The position numbers and the translations under genes are program-made. The notes beneath the pieces are model-generated. The model worked only from the letters and a program-made list of their open reading frames with translations. It had not been told where the DNA came from and made no database searches. DNA of 64,000 nucleotides from Bradysia coprophila (lineage: Eukaryota > Arthropoda > Insecta > Diptera > Sciaridae). Location of the stretch: positions 967,332-1,031,331 of the forward strand of contig NW_023503807.1 of assembly GCF_014529535.1 (NCBI RefSeq), in the 5' to 3' direction. How positions within the stretch are numbered: the stretch's first letter is position 1; every line of letters begins with the position of its first letter. This document shows positions 48,137 to 59,900 of the stretch, in pieces.

Positions 48137-49536
48137 CACGGTGCGGTTGAATGAATTTTAACTGATTATTTCGATGCACTTTTGATATTTTTGGATATTA
48201 ATAGTCAGCTCGGAGCCATGAACAAGGTTCCACAAAAATTTTTGATTTTCATCCGTACCGTCAGTGGCCGTGGTGCATAGCCCATCCTGTCTACAGAGAG
48301 AGTGGTGCAAAACTGGTTATGGTTGCAATCGGTAGTGCCTGAAATTCTAATAACTATTGCACACAAAAAAATTACCATTAGTGGAAGGGAAGCCGGCAGA
48401 GACACGCTAAAGTTTAAAAAACGTGATTTCCAAGCAGTCATACAGGCGTGGATACTTGAGGGATGAAGCTAATAAATAGTTCTCGCAGTAGAGCAACATC
48501 TCCTCTACCAATTACCAAAAAATTATTTTTGGAGACATTCTACGTAGAGGCCGACAGTAGCTCAAAGTTTTTCCTCCCATATTTGGTAAAATTTGCGAGT
48601 TTCAAAGGCACCTAAAACACACTTATTCAAATTTTTTGTAATTAAAATGTTTAATTCCGAAATGCTGGAAGTCTCAGCTGTCCATCGACACCACACTTAC
48701 AATGACTCATGTCAACAGTGCCGAAATGTTGCGTGAATAAGTGGAATGTGTCCTTCTACGACGAAATTTTGTACATGATTTGAAATATCTATATAAAGAG
48801 CAAAATTTCGATGTTTTTTGGTTTTTTCGTTGTCTCTATAACTTTGTTAATCAAACAAATCATCCCAGCGGTATTTTCAAAGATTTTTCAAATCAAGCAC
48901 AAAATTTCGTCGTGGAAGGACAAATTTCACTTATATTCACGCAACATATCGGCACTGTTGACATGAGTCATTGTAAGTGTGGTGTCGATGGACAGCTGAG
49001 ACTTCCAGCATTTCGGAATTAACCATTTTAATTACAAAAAAATGTGAGTAAGTGTGTTACAGGTGCCACTGAAAGTCGCAAATTTTACCAAATATGAAGG
49101 AAAAACTTTGAGCTACTGTCGGCACTCTGCGTAGACTGCTTCCAAAAATAATTTTTTGGTTATTGGTAGAGGAGATGTTGCTCTACTGCGAGAACTATTT
49201 ATTAGCTTCATCCCTCAAGTATCCACGCCTGTATGACTGCTTGGAAATCACGTTTTTTAAACTTTAGCGTGTCTCTGCCGGCTTCCCTTGCACTAATGGT
49301 AAAAATTTTGTGTACAATTGTTATTAGAATTTCAGGCACTACCGATTGCAACCATATGTAGTTTTCCACACTGTCTCTGTAGACAGGATGGGCTATGCAC
49401 CACTGTCACCGACGGTACGGATGAAAATCAAAAATTTTTGTGGAATCTTGTTCAGGGCTCCGAGCTGACTAATAATATCTAAAAATATCAAAAGTGCATC
49501 GAAATGATCAGTTAAAATTCATTCAACCGCACCGTG
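48137..49536. mobile_element. Long fold-back element, 1400 bp, TCCG target repeat
   Basis: Flanked by TCCG (48133-48136, 49537-49540). Ends start CACGGTGCGGTTGAATG, and arms of almost 600 bases pair along their whole length with small indels around a spacer of about 200 bases (48735-48930). The CAC-G-TG terminus with a 4-base duplication points to the CACTA/Chapaev/Transib side of the DDE families, but no transposase is present, so the class is open. A 93-codon frame across the spacer is unmatched. Confidence 0.78.
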
Positions 49537-49540
49537 TCCG

Positions 49541-51157
49541 TAGAGTACCAGAGAGAGAGAGAAAGAGAGATGAAATGAGCTTAATAAAGATTTCACATTT
49601 TAAGTAGCAAACTATAAACTTTGAGAATCATCATCTCTTCAATTTACTTTCCCAAAGAAAGTCTTCATCAAATTAATCACGATTCATGAAGGTTGAATCT
49701 TTAATAGTTGCGCTCAAGTAATTGCAAACGTCTGGTTGTATGGGTGTACTAACTATACTCATATACTTTCAGTTCGGTTATTAATAAATAAACGAAAGTA
49801 TACACTCACGAGGTAATGGAAAATGTTAATTGCTGCTGAAGAAGTGTATAATCATAACCAGCTCAGAATGCATGAATTTCTGTGACTTTATTTTGAATTT
49901 TAATTGGATTTAATTTTTAATTTCGGAAGTGTTTGTCGTTGCGGCGGAGGATTTTAGTGTAAGTGTGTCATGGTTTTATGCCGAAATGACATCCCTTCTG
50001 GTTGCCTTGATTTTATATGATTTTACATTTATTTCTATATGTGATGGGCTCAGTCCTCTGCCTGTAATACACAATCCAATGAATGATTTTCGTAATTTCT
50101 TCATTTCGCTTGGTTTAAGCCCATTAATTACAGCAAAACCAACACGAATCCGAAGAACAATTAAAGCAAAATTACCCAATGTATACCAAACAATAATAAC
50201 TCTCTCAATACGTATGAATATAAATATTCCCAGTGCATACGACTTTTCGCCATTATATTTTCTCGTATACTATCCACAATTTTCGTATTCTAGACGAACT
50301 TTTTCAGATTCAGCATTATACTACTTCCATGCTGTGTTCCCTACTTCCAGAGCTTACGAAATAAATTTATTTTAAGCCACTTTTATTGCCTCACAAATTG
50401 CTATAATCGTTCTTCTTAAACTTCATATATGTAAATACAATTACGAAACTCCGTGGAACTAAATTAGAGGGTTAAATTTGTTAAATATACTGCTCTCAAT
50501 GAGATTTTTTTCGTTCTGTTCTGTTGTTCAATTTTCTCGCTATTGTGTCAGGGAGCGCAAATTTTCGCCCGACCCTCGCATTGATGTATAATAAATGTAA
50601 TGTGTACGATATGTGCGATGTGTGTTGTAAATTAAAAGTTTTTTTTTGCTACATGTGAAAGAGGGAATGCAAACTACAGACTGCGGAGCGGATGGTGACT
50701 AGTGGCATATATAACTCTACGACCAACCAAAAAAAAAATGAAAAAATTACGGTTCTTTGTAATAAATTTAATTTGCCACTCACATGGTGATTTAAATTAT
50801 ATTATTTTCTCCACTCTGTGACTGTCGCTTTGATGGTGTTAATTAGAGACTATGTGACAAATTGGTTAAAGTTGTAATTCATTTGCGGACCGACGAACAT
50901 TCATACATTTTGTTTTAGGTTTGACTTGAAACTTTTTCCATTTTCATTTTGTGTGGCTTCGGTACACAACAGATGTACCAGTCAATATCGTTGTAAATTT
51001 CAACCAAATCAATTTTAGTTCAGAGAAATCATCAAAAAGGAATATTTTTGCGCACAAATGTAGGCTAGAAATTTGCCAAGGGGGGAGCGCTCTTAAATAG
51101 AAGTTGAAACGTTTAATTGATCCTATCTCATCGTAGATGCATTCAAACCACTTATGA
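49541..51157. other. Intergenic with one unexplained 148-codon frame
   Basis: A plus-strand frame at 49929..50375 has several hydrophobic stretches and could be an exon of a multi-pass membrane protein, but it has no family signature, and no splice partner was found. The rest shows nothing. Confidence 0.35.
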
Positions 51158-51401
51158 CCCTATTCGGCCTAAAAGCACATAAAATTACCTTTCTAATGAC
51201 ACCCCGCAAGACCATGCACGTTTTGTGTATCTCGAGAAATTTCTGTAAGTCTTCGGTTGAAAACTTCAACTGCCATATTTCAGTATCGATGAATCTTAAA
51301 CACAATAAGTCCCTATTCGGCTCAATATTACGTGTGATTACCTTTGTAATGATACCCCACACGACCCTGTACGGCTCATGTAACTAGAGAAACTTTTGTA
51401 A
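51158..51401. repeat. Diverged tandem duplication, period about 149
   Basis: Two blocks (51158-51252 and 51307-51401) share CCCTATTCGGC, GATTACCTTT/AATTACCTTT, AATGA(C/T)ACCCC and TGTAAG in the same order. Confidence 0.6.
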
Positions 51402-51518
51402 GAAAAGTGCAAGTTTTCGGTTTTTGATCACCGTTCACCAGCCAGAATTTTTTTGAAAGTGGTTTTGGCTTCTAGGGTCGAAGTCCTCTCTAGGCAAATA
51501 TAAAACATAGCTAACGCC

Positions 51519-52726
51519 GACCCGTACGAAACACCTATTCGTATCAAGAGCCTTTAATGTGAAACTCTTCATTTCTCTTACTTCATTTTCTTCTCTGCTG
51601 AAAAACTATTCTCCCTTTAAAATCACTTACATTATCCACTCTTTGCCTTGTTATCATATACAATTAAATTGCCGGAGGCAATATAGACAGCCCCGTACGA
51701 AGTCAAATTTCATAAATTCCTATTTAAACAGCTATATACCGCTATATTTACCTATATTTCACTGTAAATAAACATTTCACAGAGGAATATGCTATTATAT
51801 AGCTCTATATGCCTGTATATAGCTCAATATAGCTGTATATAGGTATATATAGATGTCCATATATGGAATCCCTGAAACCCCTCACACTTAACACATTATT
51901 TCCATGTTAACAGAAACTCTCTAAGCATCATTTTTCCCACTTTATATCACTTTTATTAAAATCCAATATGGCCACCGGCAGCCATTTTGTTAGGAGACCG
52001 GAAATAGTACCGACGCTTTACATTCGTTAATACCTTTCAAACAAAAAAAAATTCATGAAATTCGGTCAAAATTTACTCGAGATATTGACAAAATACTCCA
52101 CGTTCACTGTACGGCCGAGTAGCCAGATAAGAGCTCACTCCAAGAGACCTAGCTCACGCTCCGGAGAACATAATTTCATAAAAAAAAATTTCCCTGATTG
52201 GTACGGTCAATACCTATTTAATAAAGCTAAAACAGACGAAATATGTTCAAATGTGGCCGACCTACAAGCAAAAACTGCTTGCCGCCCTGTGCCTGTTCCA
52301 CACCAAGGGGTCTAACTCACGAGTCGGTCATCCGATTTCCATAAACTTTTTTTTTGTCGATCGGTATTGTAAATACCTTTTATTTGACGTATCACTTACA
52401 AGTTTAACGTTTAAATGTCCGGAGATATCTTCGAAAAACCGTAAAGCACTTATTGGGCCACAGCTCGGGAGGGGTCGATCCAAAATCACTCATGTTCGAA
52501 CTTAGCCTGTCTTTTGGGAAAAACGGGAAAAAAAAGAATTTTCAAAATCGGATGCGTTTTACTCAAGTTATCGTGCAGACAGACAGACGGACAGACGGAC
52601 ATTTTTTTTTCGCGGATTTGGCATCTCTAGACAACCACAATAGGTTTCCCCTTACTCAGGGAGTCCAATTCGACGTGTTACAAACGTATGCGTAAACCTA
52701 TAAGACCCCAGTACTTCGTACGGGTC
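51519..52726. repeat. Repeat bounded by GACCCGTACGAA termini, about 1.2 kb
   Basis: GACCCGTACGAA at 51519-51530 faces its exact complement at 52715-52726, and CCCCGTACGAAGT recurs at 51692. A TATA-type degenerate array (51730-51860) and GACAGACGGACAGACGGAC (52578-52598) lie inside. No flanking duplication was seen, so the class is unknown. Confidence 0.5.
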
Positions 52727-54218
52727 TAAAAAGTCCACTGGGAAATGCGTCCGATTTCGGTATGATGACTATCAAAAGAATCCCTCGGTGATAAATTTGA
52801 TAAATCTGATGAAGTAATAGATTTTCAATAAATCTGCTGAAAATTCTTACACCAAAAGAAGTAAAATAGACTCTCAATGATAGGTTGATGATACGCCGCC
52901 TGAAAAATATTACGAACGAAAATTAGACGGCTACGTTCTATAATTGGAATGTCCAAAAATAATTAAAACATATTTTTGAGCAGCTCTGGATTGAGTGATT
53001 AAATAAAAAATGTTTTCCTCCTCTTCATCAGGTAATAGTGCCCAAGATTTCTCTGAACGTTTGTTCCATCAAACAAGATAGGTTCCACCGTTTCATGTCG
53101 TATCGCCGCAGTCGAACCATTAGTTAATCAAACGAAACTCATTACGACTTTAACTTGTTGCTGGTTGTTTAACGAATGTTGCTGTTATGTGAGATTAAAA
53201 TGGCAAATATTAAGATGGAATGCGAGTTTTTTGTCGAAATCGTCTGGCAAAATGTACGCACTAACAATAGAATCACAGAAGTTTGTAAAATAAATGCATC
53301 CTCTAAATGGACCAATTAACTGAATTTTGATCATTACACTGACCACTGCGATTCGATGAGGGTCAGAGATCCAAAAAGCATGTGAAAACCCTATCTGCTC
53401 AGACTCGTAGACCCAGAACCAACAGCCTTTATCGTCCCTCAAAGGGTCGCGGACGGAGATGGTTGTATTATTGTTAGATTGTTGTAAGGTGAAAAAGATT
53501 GTTCCATGAAGGTCAGACATGCCTGATAAGTTGAAATTTCGAAAATTTGTGCTGTCAGACACGTTAGATCTTCCAACAAAAATTGGTATTGTGCTCTTAC
53601 AGCTTCATTTTGATAAGAATTCGGATTTTCTTTGATGTGTGACGACTGAGATATACACAAGAGGGCTACCCTCGATAACGCCATTACCGTTCTCAATTAC
53701 TACAGTCGTAGAACCAATGTTTTTCACCTTACAAAATCATTTTCTCGACTTTGCTGGCACTTCGACAGCCGTAGTTGTGAAAAGCGTTATGTTTCACCTC
53801 GTGAAAAAAGTTGTATTTTCGCTGGTGACCTGTGGCCCTCGCAACGCCAGACGTGCAGTTTCCAACTTTTTTTCCCCTCGTTAACAAAAAACTAATCCGA
53901 TCAGGGCCGTTGGTTTATCATCGGATCAATAGTATTGGTATAGCGGTCTGGAAATACTAGCAAGCGTTTGCACCATGTACCGAATGAACATTTTCTAAAT
54001 TTACGTTCGACCTTCGAATGCTTATCATAGAACAGTAGCATCACCTTCGCATCAAAATATTTACGGCCAAGCGAGAAAAATGTTGTTCGGTTGGGGTTTG
54101 TGATTCGTAAACATATTCCATATCAGAAAACTAATAACAACTACACACTGCACAGTAATGATGTGCGTTGGCATTCATATCATAGTTCGAATGTTTATTA
54201 TTGTGGTCAAAGTGTAAA
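52727..54218. other. Intergenic, weak coding signals only
   Basis: A minus-strand frame of 125 codons (53185..53562) and an overlapping 85-codon frame (53439..53696) have mixed, protein-like composition but no recognisable domain. They may be remains of a decayed element. Confidence 0.35.
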
Positions 54219-56242
54219 TCCCAACACAAATCTCTTCGAGAAAAGTGTGACGCAGTCTTTGAAGTACAATTTCTAAAATGAATGATATCGCTAGAGTTGA
54301 CGTTTTCAGCTTCGTTACGCAAAAATTTAATTTTACACCCAATTTTAGTTCAAACAAGCTGGCTTAGTTTTTCTCATCATCTGCCAAATAATTTTTACCA
54401 AAAAAAATTTAGACTGGAAACAACCACAATTTTACCAAAAAAATCTGCGTCGCAAAGTGGCAAATGTTCAGGAACAGATCAGCAAGAAAATTTATCTGCC
54501 GCATGCGACGCAGATTTTTTTGGTAAAATTTTGGTTGTTTCCAGTCAAATTTTTTTTTGGTAAAAATTATTTGGCAGATGATGAGAAAAACTAAGCCAGC
54601 TTGTTTGAACTAAAATTGGGTGTAAAATTTAATTTTTGCGTAACGAAGCTGAAAGCGTCAACTCTAGCGATATCATTCATTTTAGAAATTGTACTTCAAA
54701 GACTGCGTCACACTTTTCTCGAAGAGATTTTTGTTGGGATATCAGTCGTTTTAGAAGTTTTAGAACACTGCTTTTTATAACAGTTTATAACAGAAATTCG
54801 GAAATTTGGCAAAATTTGAAAATTTGACAAAATTCGAAAAAATGACGAAAATAGAAAATTTGACGAAAATCGAAAATTTGACGAAAATTGAAAATTTGAC
54901 GAAAATCGAAAATTTAACGAAAATCGAAAATTTGACATAAATCGAAAATTTGACGAAAATCGAAAATTTGTCGAAAATCGAAAATTTGTCGAAAATCGAA
55001 AATTTGACGAAAATCGAAAATTTAACGAAAATCGAAAATTTGACGAAAATTGAAAATTTGACGAAATTCGAAAACTTAACGAAATTCGAAAATTTGTCGA
55101 AAATCGAAAATTTGACGAAAATCGAAAATTTGACGAAAATCGAAAATTTGTCGAAAATCGAAAATTTGACGAAAATCGAAAATTTAACGAAAATCGAAAA
55201 TTTAACGAAAATCGAAAATCGAAAATTTAACGAAAATCGAAAATTTGACGAAATTCGAAAATTTAACGAAATTCGAAAATTTGTCGAAAATCGAAAATTT
55301 GACGAAAATCGAAAATTTGACGAAAATCGAAAATTTGTCGAAATTTGACGAAATTCGAAAATTCGACGAAATTCGAAAATTTGACGAAATTCGAAAATTT
55401 GACGAAGAAAGTAATTCTCTATCTGCCACCATTCAAGAAATATCTCCAAAACCCCAATTGACCCACCCATTTCCAACTTTCGACATTTTTCACATATGCC
55501 CCTCTGTTCTACTCGTAAAACTCTGAGACTTTGCCGAAGAAAGTAACTCTCTATCTCTCATAACCCAAAAAATTTTAGTCCTTTCATCCTACGCTCGAGT
55601 AGCTCAAAATTTGGTCACTCTAATCACTCTAGCTCAAACGAATCTGCCCCGATTTTTTAAATTTTTTTTTTGTTCGAATCGTGTAACGAATACCTTTCAT
55701 TTGATGGGTCGCACGCCTCTGTAGGTTTCAATACAGCTAAGCTACAGCCGAAAACGCGTTCACGACCCTCGAAAACCACACTCAGAAACCACTTCGAGGC
55801 CAATAAAACAAAATTCTGGTTTTTCCTGGGGTAATGGCGTGTCACATTTTCATTTTTATGCCCACCCTGAGGTTCCTGCAAAATTTCATGGAGATTGGCT
55901 GACTAGTTTCCGAGATCGACCGTCGATAGATAGACAGATAGAAACATACAGAGTAAGTTGAAAGATTTTGATTGTTTGGAAAACGTTAATTTGGTGCATT
56001 TTCTATGAAAAGTGACCAATTTCAAAACGATGTATCTCCGGTAATTTTAAAGTTACATAGTCGAGTGATAGCTCGTTTTGCTCGTATTTGAAGCGCGAAT
56101 AAGATAGAATAGGATGATACAGGCCAAAGGAAAGAAACTTAAATTCTCGCCTATATATAGTTGCCGCTTCTCAAAAAAATTTCGTCGTTCTTTTTTTGGA
56201 AGTTAGACTGCGTCAAGTCCTCCGCTACCGCTCCGGACATGA
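54219..56242 (+). mobile_element. Helitron-like non-autonomous element, copy 5
   Basis: Inverted relative of copy 2. It starts TCCCAACACAAATCTC after A at 54218 and ends with the GTCC/GGAC stem-loop and ATGA before T at 56243. It holds the 5' palindrome (54219..54741), an array of AAATTTGACGAAAATCG units and one unit of the 132-bp block. The 3' end lies only about 340 bases past the isocitrate lyase stop, so it may overlap the 3' flank of that gene. Confidence 0.75.
54790..55405. repeat. AATTTGACGAAAATCGAAA minisatellite
   Basis: About 610 bases of 18-19-base units, the complement of the array in copy 2 but dominated by the ATCGAAA variant rather than TTCGAAA. The 233-codon minus frame across it is an artefact of the period. 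Confidence 0.9.
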
Positions 56243-56302
56243 TAGAGAGAAACGAAAATAGAATCAAAAATAGCGGAAATTATCTGGAAATTATGAAAAC
56301 AT

Positions 56303-56308
56303 TTTATT
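56303..56308 (-). promoter_or_regulatory. Candidate poly(A) signal of the isocitrate lyase gene
   Basis: TTTATT on the plus strand, 279 bases past the stop and just outside the neighbouring Helitron-like element. It is the only canonical hexamer I noticed in this interval. Confidence 0.4.
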
Positions 56309-56586
56309 GACATGAACCAGTGAAAAGTGTGTGCATAGACAATATAACATGCGCGCTTATTTATAGAAGAAAAATGAAATCAGTTCAAAGTTCATCATCA
56401 AAATTTCTACGAAAATTATTTTATAAAATCAATTTTTTTAACTTATCATTAAAACTTAAAACTACACATCAATGGTCACAAGCGTCCCGTATTAAACGGA
56501 CGCACAATGCGACATTTTCTTTCAATTACAGTAAAAACAATAAAACTTTGTATAAAACTCACATCATAATCACATCAAAATTCTTT

Positions 56587-58275
56587 CTACGAAACAACCT
56601 TCTTAGCCGACTGTTGTTCTTCTCCCGCTGTGCCACAAAATTGTGCCTCTTCCGTCGATCCGGTCAAGGCCGTTGTTGAACTCATTCCTCCTTCGATGGT
56701 GTTGGTTACCGTGTCGAAATATCCCGTACCGACTTCTCGTTGATGCTTGAATGCGCTGAATCCGAGATCGGCATCTCGGAATTCCTTCTGCTGGAGATCA
56801 ACAAATGCGCTCATGCCACGACTGCCATAGTTGCGAGCCAAATCGAACATGCCATGGTTGAGACTGTGGAATCCGGCCAGGGTTATGAATCTATGTGGAC
56901 AAAATGATCAGAAAAAAATGGTTATTTCCTTGGCTGTCTTCACGCCTTCGGTTTATGACTCACTGGAATTTGTATCCCATTTTTCCGATTTCCCGTTGGA
57001 ATGTTGCGATTTCCTTGTCGGATAAGTTAGCTTTCCAGTTGAACGATGGACTGCAGTTGTAGGCAAGAAGTTTTCCCGGATACTTTGCATGAATTGCTTT
57101 GGCAAAATCGTATGCCAGATCCAGTGACGGCGTACTGGTTTCCATCCATAACATATCAGCTAAATGGTGAAAATAGGTTTGATCAATTGAACGCACGAAA
57201 TTCAGATTCAAATCGGAACGTACCGTATTGTGCATAGGCAAGCCCTCTAGATATACATTGATTAAGACCGGGAATCGTTCTGTAGAAGCCTTCATGTGTC
57301 TTTTCTCCAGTGCAGAATCTAAAGAAAATTTGAATGAGTCACATCATCATGTGAGTGATGGCATTGGCGTTGTGTGAACTCACTTTTTATCATTATCATC
57401 AACATCGGAGGTCAATAAATTAGCAGCTTGGGCATCAGTTCTTGCAATAATAACGCTTGGTACACCCATCACATCAGCAGCTAATCTAGCAGCCACAAGC
57501 TTGTCTACAGCTTCTCTCGTTGGAACCAATACTTTCCCGCCTAGCGAAAACAAACAACATCAAAAAACTGTGTAAGTACCTCATGGACCTCAAGGACAAC
57601 AATTTTTTTCGCACACATACCCATGTGGCCGCATTTCTTTACCGATGCCAATTGATCCTCGAAATGAACAGCAGATGCACCGGCATCGATCATCGCCTTC
57701 ATAATTTCGAACGCATTCAAAACGCCGCCGAAACCAGCTTCAGCATCCGCAACTAACGGTACAAACCAATCGTCCACGCACAGATCACCTTCAGCATGAT
57801 AAATCTGATCGGCTCGCTGCAACGTTTTGTTCACATTTCGCACAAGCGCCGGCACCGAATTAGCCGGATACAGTGACTGATCCGGATACATTTCACCCGC
57901 AACATTTGCATCAGCCGCTGTCTGCCAACCGCTAATATAAATTGCTTTGAGGCCGGCCTTGACTTGTTGCATAGCTTGATTTCCGGTGACCGCACCGAGT
58001 GCACCGACAAAATTCTGCTCGTTGATTAATTTCCAGAACTTTTTGGCACCTTCCTTGGCAATTGTATGTTCAATCGGCACACTGCCACTCAATCGAACCA
58101 CATCTTTGGCTGAATATGGCCTTGTGAGCCCTTGCCACCTTGGATTATTTTTCCAGTCTTTTTCCAACGAGACGATTCGTTCCTGCTGCGTTGAAAGTAA
58201 TCTGACTGGGTACAGGAATCCGTTTTGGTTTCTCAACAGGGTTGTAGAAACATTTGCTGTAGCGTTGCGAAGCAT
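56587..58275 (-). CDS. icl: Isocitrate lyase, 468 residues in five exons
   Basis: Cleaves isocitrate to succinate and glyoxylate, the first step of the glyoxylate bypass. Exons are 57621..58275, 57384..57540, 57224..57318, 56964..57159 and 56587..56890; introns of 80, 65, 64 and 73 bases are all GT-AG, and phases (1, 2, 1, 2) agree. Key motifs are [32 protein letters not shown], the signature KKCGHMGGK with catalytic Cys215 (split by intron 1), [32 protein letters not shown] and [14 protein letters not shown]. Residues 1-31 have Arg3, Arg15 and Arg25 and no acid, then RLLST, a typical mitochondrial presequence; the C-terminus (AKKVVS) is not PTS1. I chose MLRNATANV as the start; an ATG 17 codons upstream (58326) is also in frame. 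Length fits the short animal/bacterial ICL type. Malate synthase lies head to head upstream. Confidence 0.97.
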
Positions 58276-59686
58276 GTTGCTTATTAAATTTAAAACAGTT
58301 GTATCGTTAACGGGATAAATGAACACGAAAGTAGAATAATTTAAGCGAAAAGAAATTTTTATTGTATACTGGCTTCGTCAATGGTTGCGCTTCAACTGGT
58401 AAACTAGTGCAAACACTTCGTTTCTTTTATACACATTCAAATCAGTAGGGTTTTAAAGTTGTGTCACCAAAAGTGGCAATTAAGTAGGTTAAAATTTGTA
58501 GAGACGCGAGACAACACCGACAATTCAGCTAAAACTCCATTCGATACACTGGAACGTTAGACTGTTTTTTTCCACTTGTTACCCAAACACTGGCACTGTA
58601 TTGGTTTATAACTTTTGCCTATATACCGAATTTGTTTGGCTTGCACTTTGTACTCTACGCAAAAACAAGTTCAAGTACTCATCGGAAACATATTATGTGC
58701 AACACAGACAACCGATCACATTTTACTACATTTCTAATACATAAACACAGCCGACAAAAAAACAATCATTTTTCGAGCCTAAGATTCACTATTACACATT
58801 CGACACGATTACAGAGATTATCTGGACAGAGAAACTACAGCGAAGGGAATTATAATAAAATTGCTGTTAATATTGGGCTGTGTGCAGTAACCTAGAACTG
58901 TGGCATGGCGTATGTGGTAGCACATTTTAATATGAAATACATAGAGAAATATTAATGATCAATGTCCATTCGAATACATATAGCAGATTAGTTTCACTAT
59001 GGGAATGAAACAAAAAAAAATATTTCAAGATTTGATTTCGTTTTTATTTTTTTGAAGAATTTAAATTGTCAGCGGAAAGACTTTAAAAAAATTCTACAAA
59101 ACTGAAATCAAATCAATTGAACAAAAGTTGGCCGATATCAACAGCCAGTATTTTATATACATCGATGATCTGAAAGAACAAGGAAATATCATTTCGCTAC
59201 AACAAACATTAAGGGTAAACCACTATACGAACCATAATGGTTGACATATCATCGTCTTTCATCGTTAAGTTTAAGTCTAACTCTATCACAGATCAATGGA
59301 TGATAGTAGTTTTCATTGTTAAGTGATTCAGGCATTTTCAAATCAATCAATAGTTTTATCATTTCAACTCCATAGACAGAGAGCCTGCGTCATATCAGTC
59401 CCTAATGTAGACACAGTTTAAAAACTACCACTTTTGGGCAAATTGTTCTATGACTTTCATTTTTCAGGCGCTAGAAGGTTAACGAGGGTAGAGCTATAGT
59501 GTAATTTCAAACGTCATATTATCGCCAAATGACGAGAGTGAACTTTAAGAATAAATTTTTACCTAAATTGCCGAATTTTCCGCTTTTCCACACGACAGGT
59601 CTTTCACAAAAAAAAAATTAACCGAAAATTTGGGCGGTGTTGGCTAAACCGGGAATTCGGGCGTTTCCCGAGGGTCTTTAGTATTT

Positions 59687-59773
59687 TTACTAAATAACTT
59701 CCATACAAACTGCACACACACTCCCCGTAGAGTATGTGTGCACTGTGCAGTTTGTATGGAGGTTATTTAGTAA
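59687..59773. repeat. Hairpin inverted repeat, 87 bp
   Basis: TTACTAAATAACTTCCATAC and AAACTGCACA pair with CAGTTTGTATGGAGGTTATT and TAGTAA on the right. The loop holds CCCCGTAG. Confidence 0.75.
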
Positions 59774-59848
59774 TGGATTTTCCATGCTGAGGGCGTCGAA
59801 AGACTTGCTTCAAACATGAAAAGTACGGTTTTCGGCGCATGTAGCACG

Positions 59849-59900
59849 TAAAAGTCTTTTTTAGCGTATTTTACCTCTAACACGCTAAAAAAGACTTTTA
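59849..59900. repeat. Hairpin with perfect 19-bp arms
   Basis: TAAAAGTCTTTTTTAGCGT and its complement, 14-base loop. Flanking sequence (TCCTAGCTAGGTACGAAAT) recurs inverted near 17813-17826. Confidence 0.85.

Noticed and set aside
54775..55476. 233-codon minus frame and 132-codon plus frame
   Set aside because: Same reason: periodic array in the Helitron-like copy 5.
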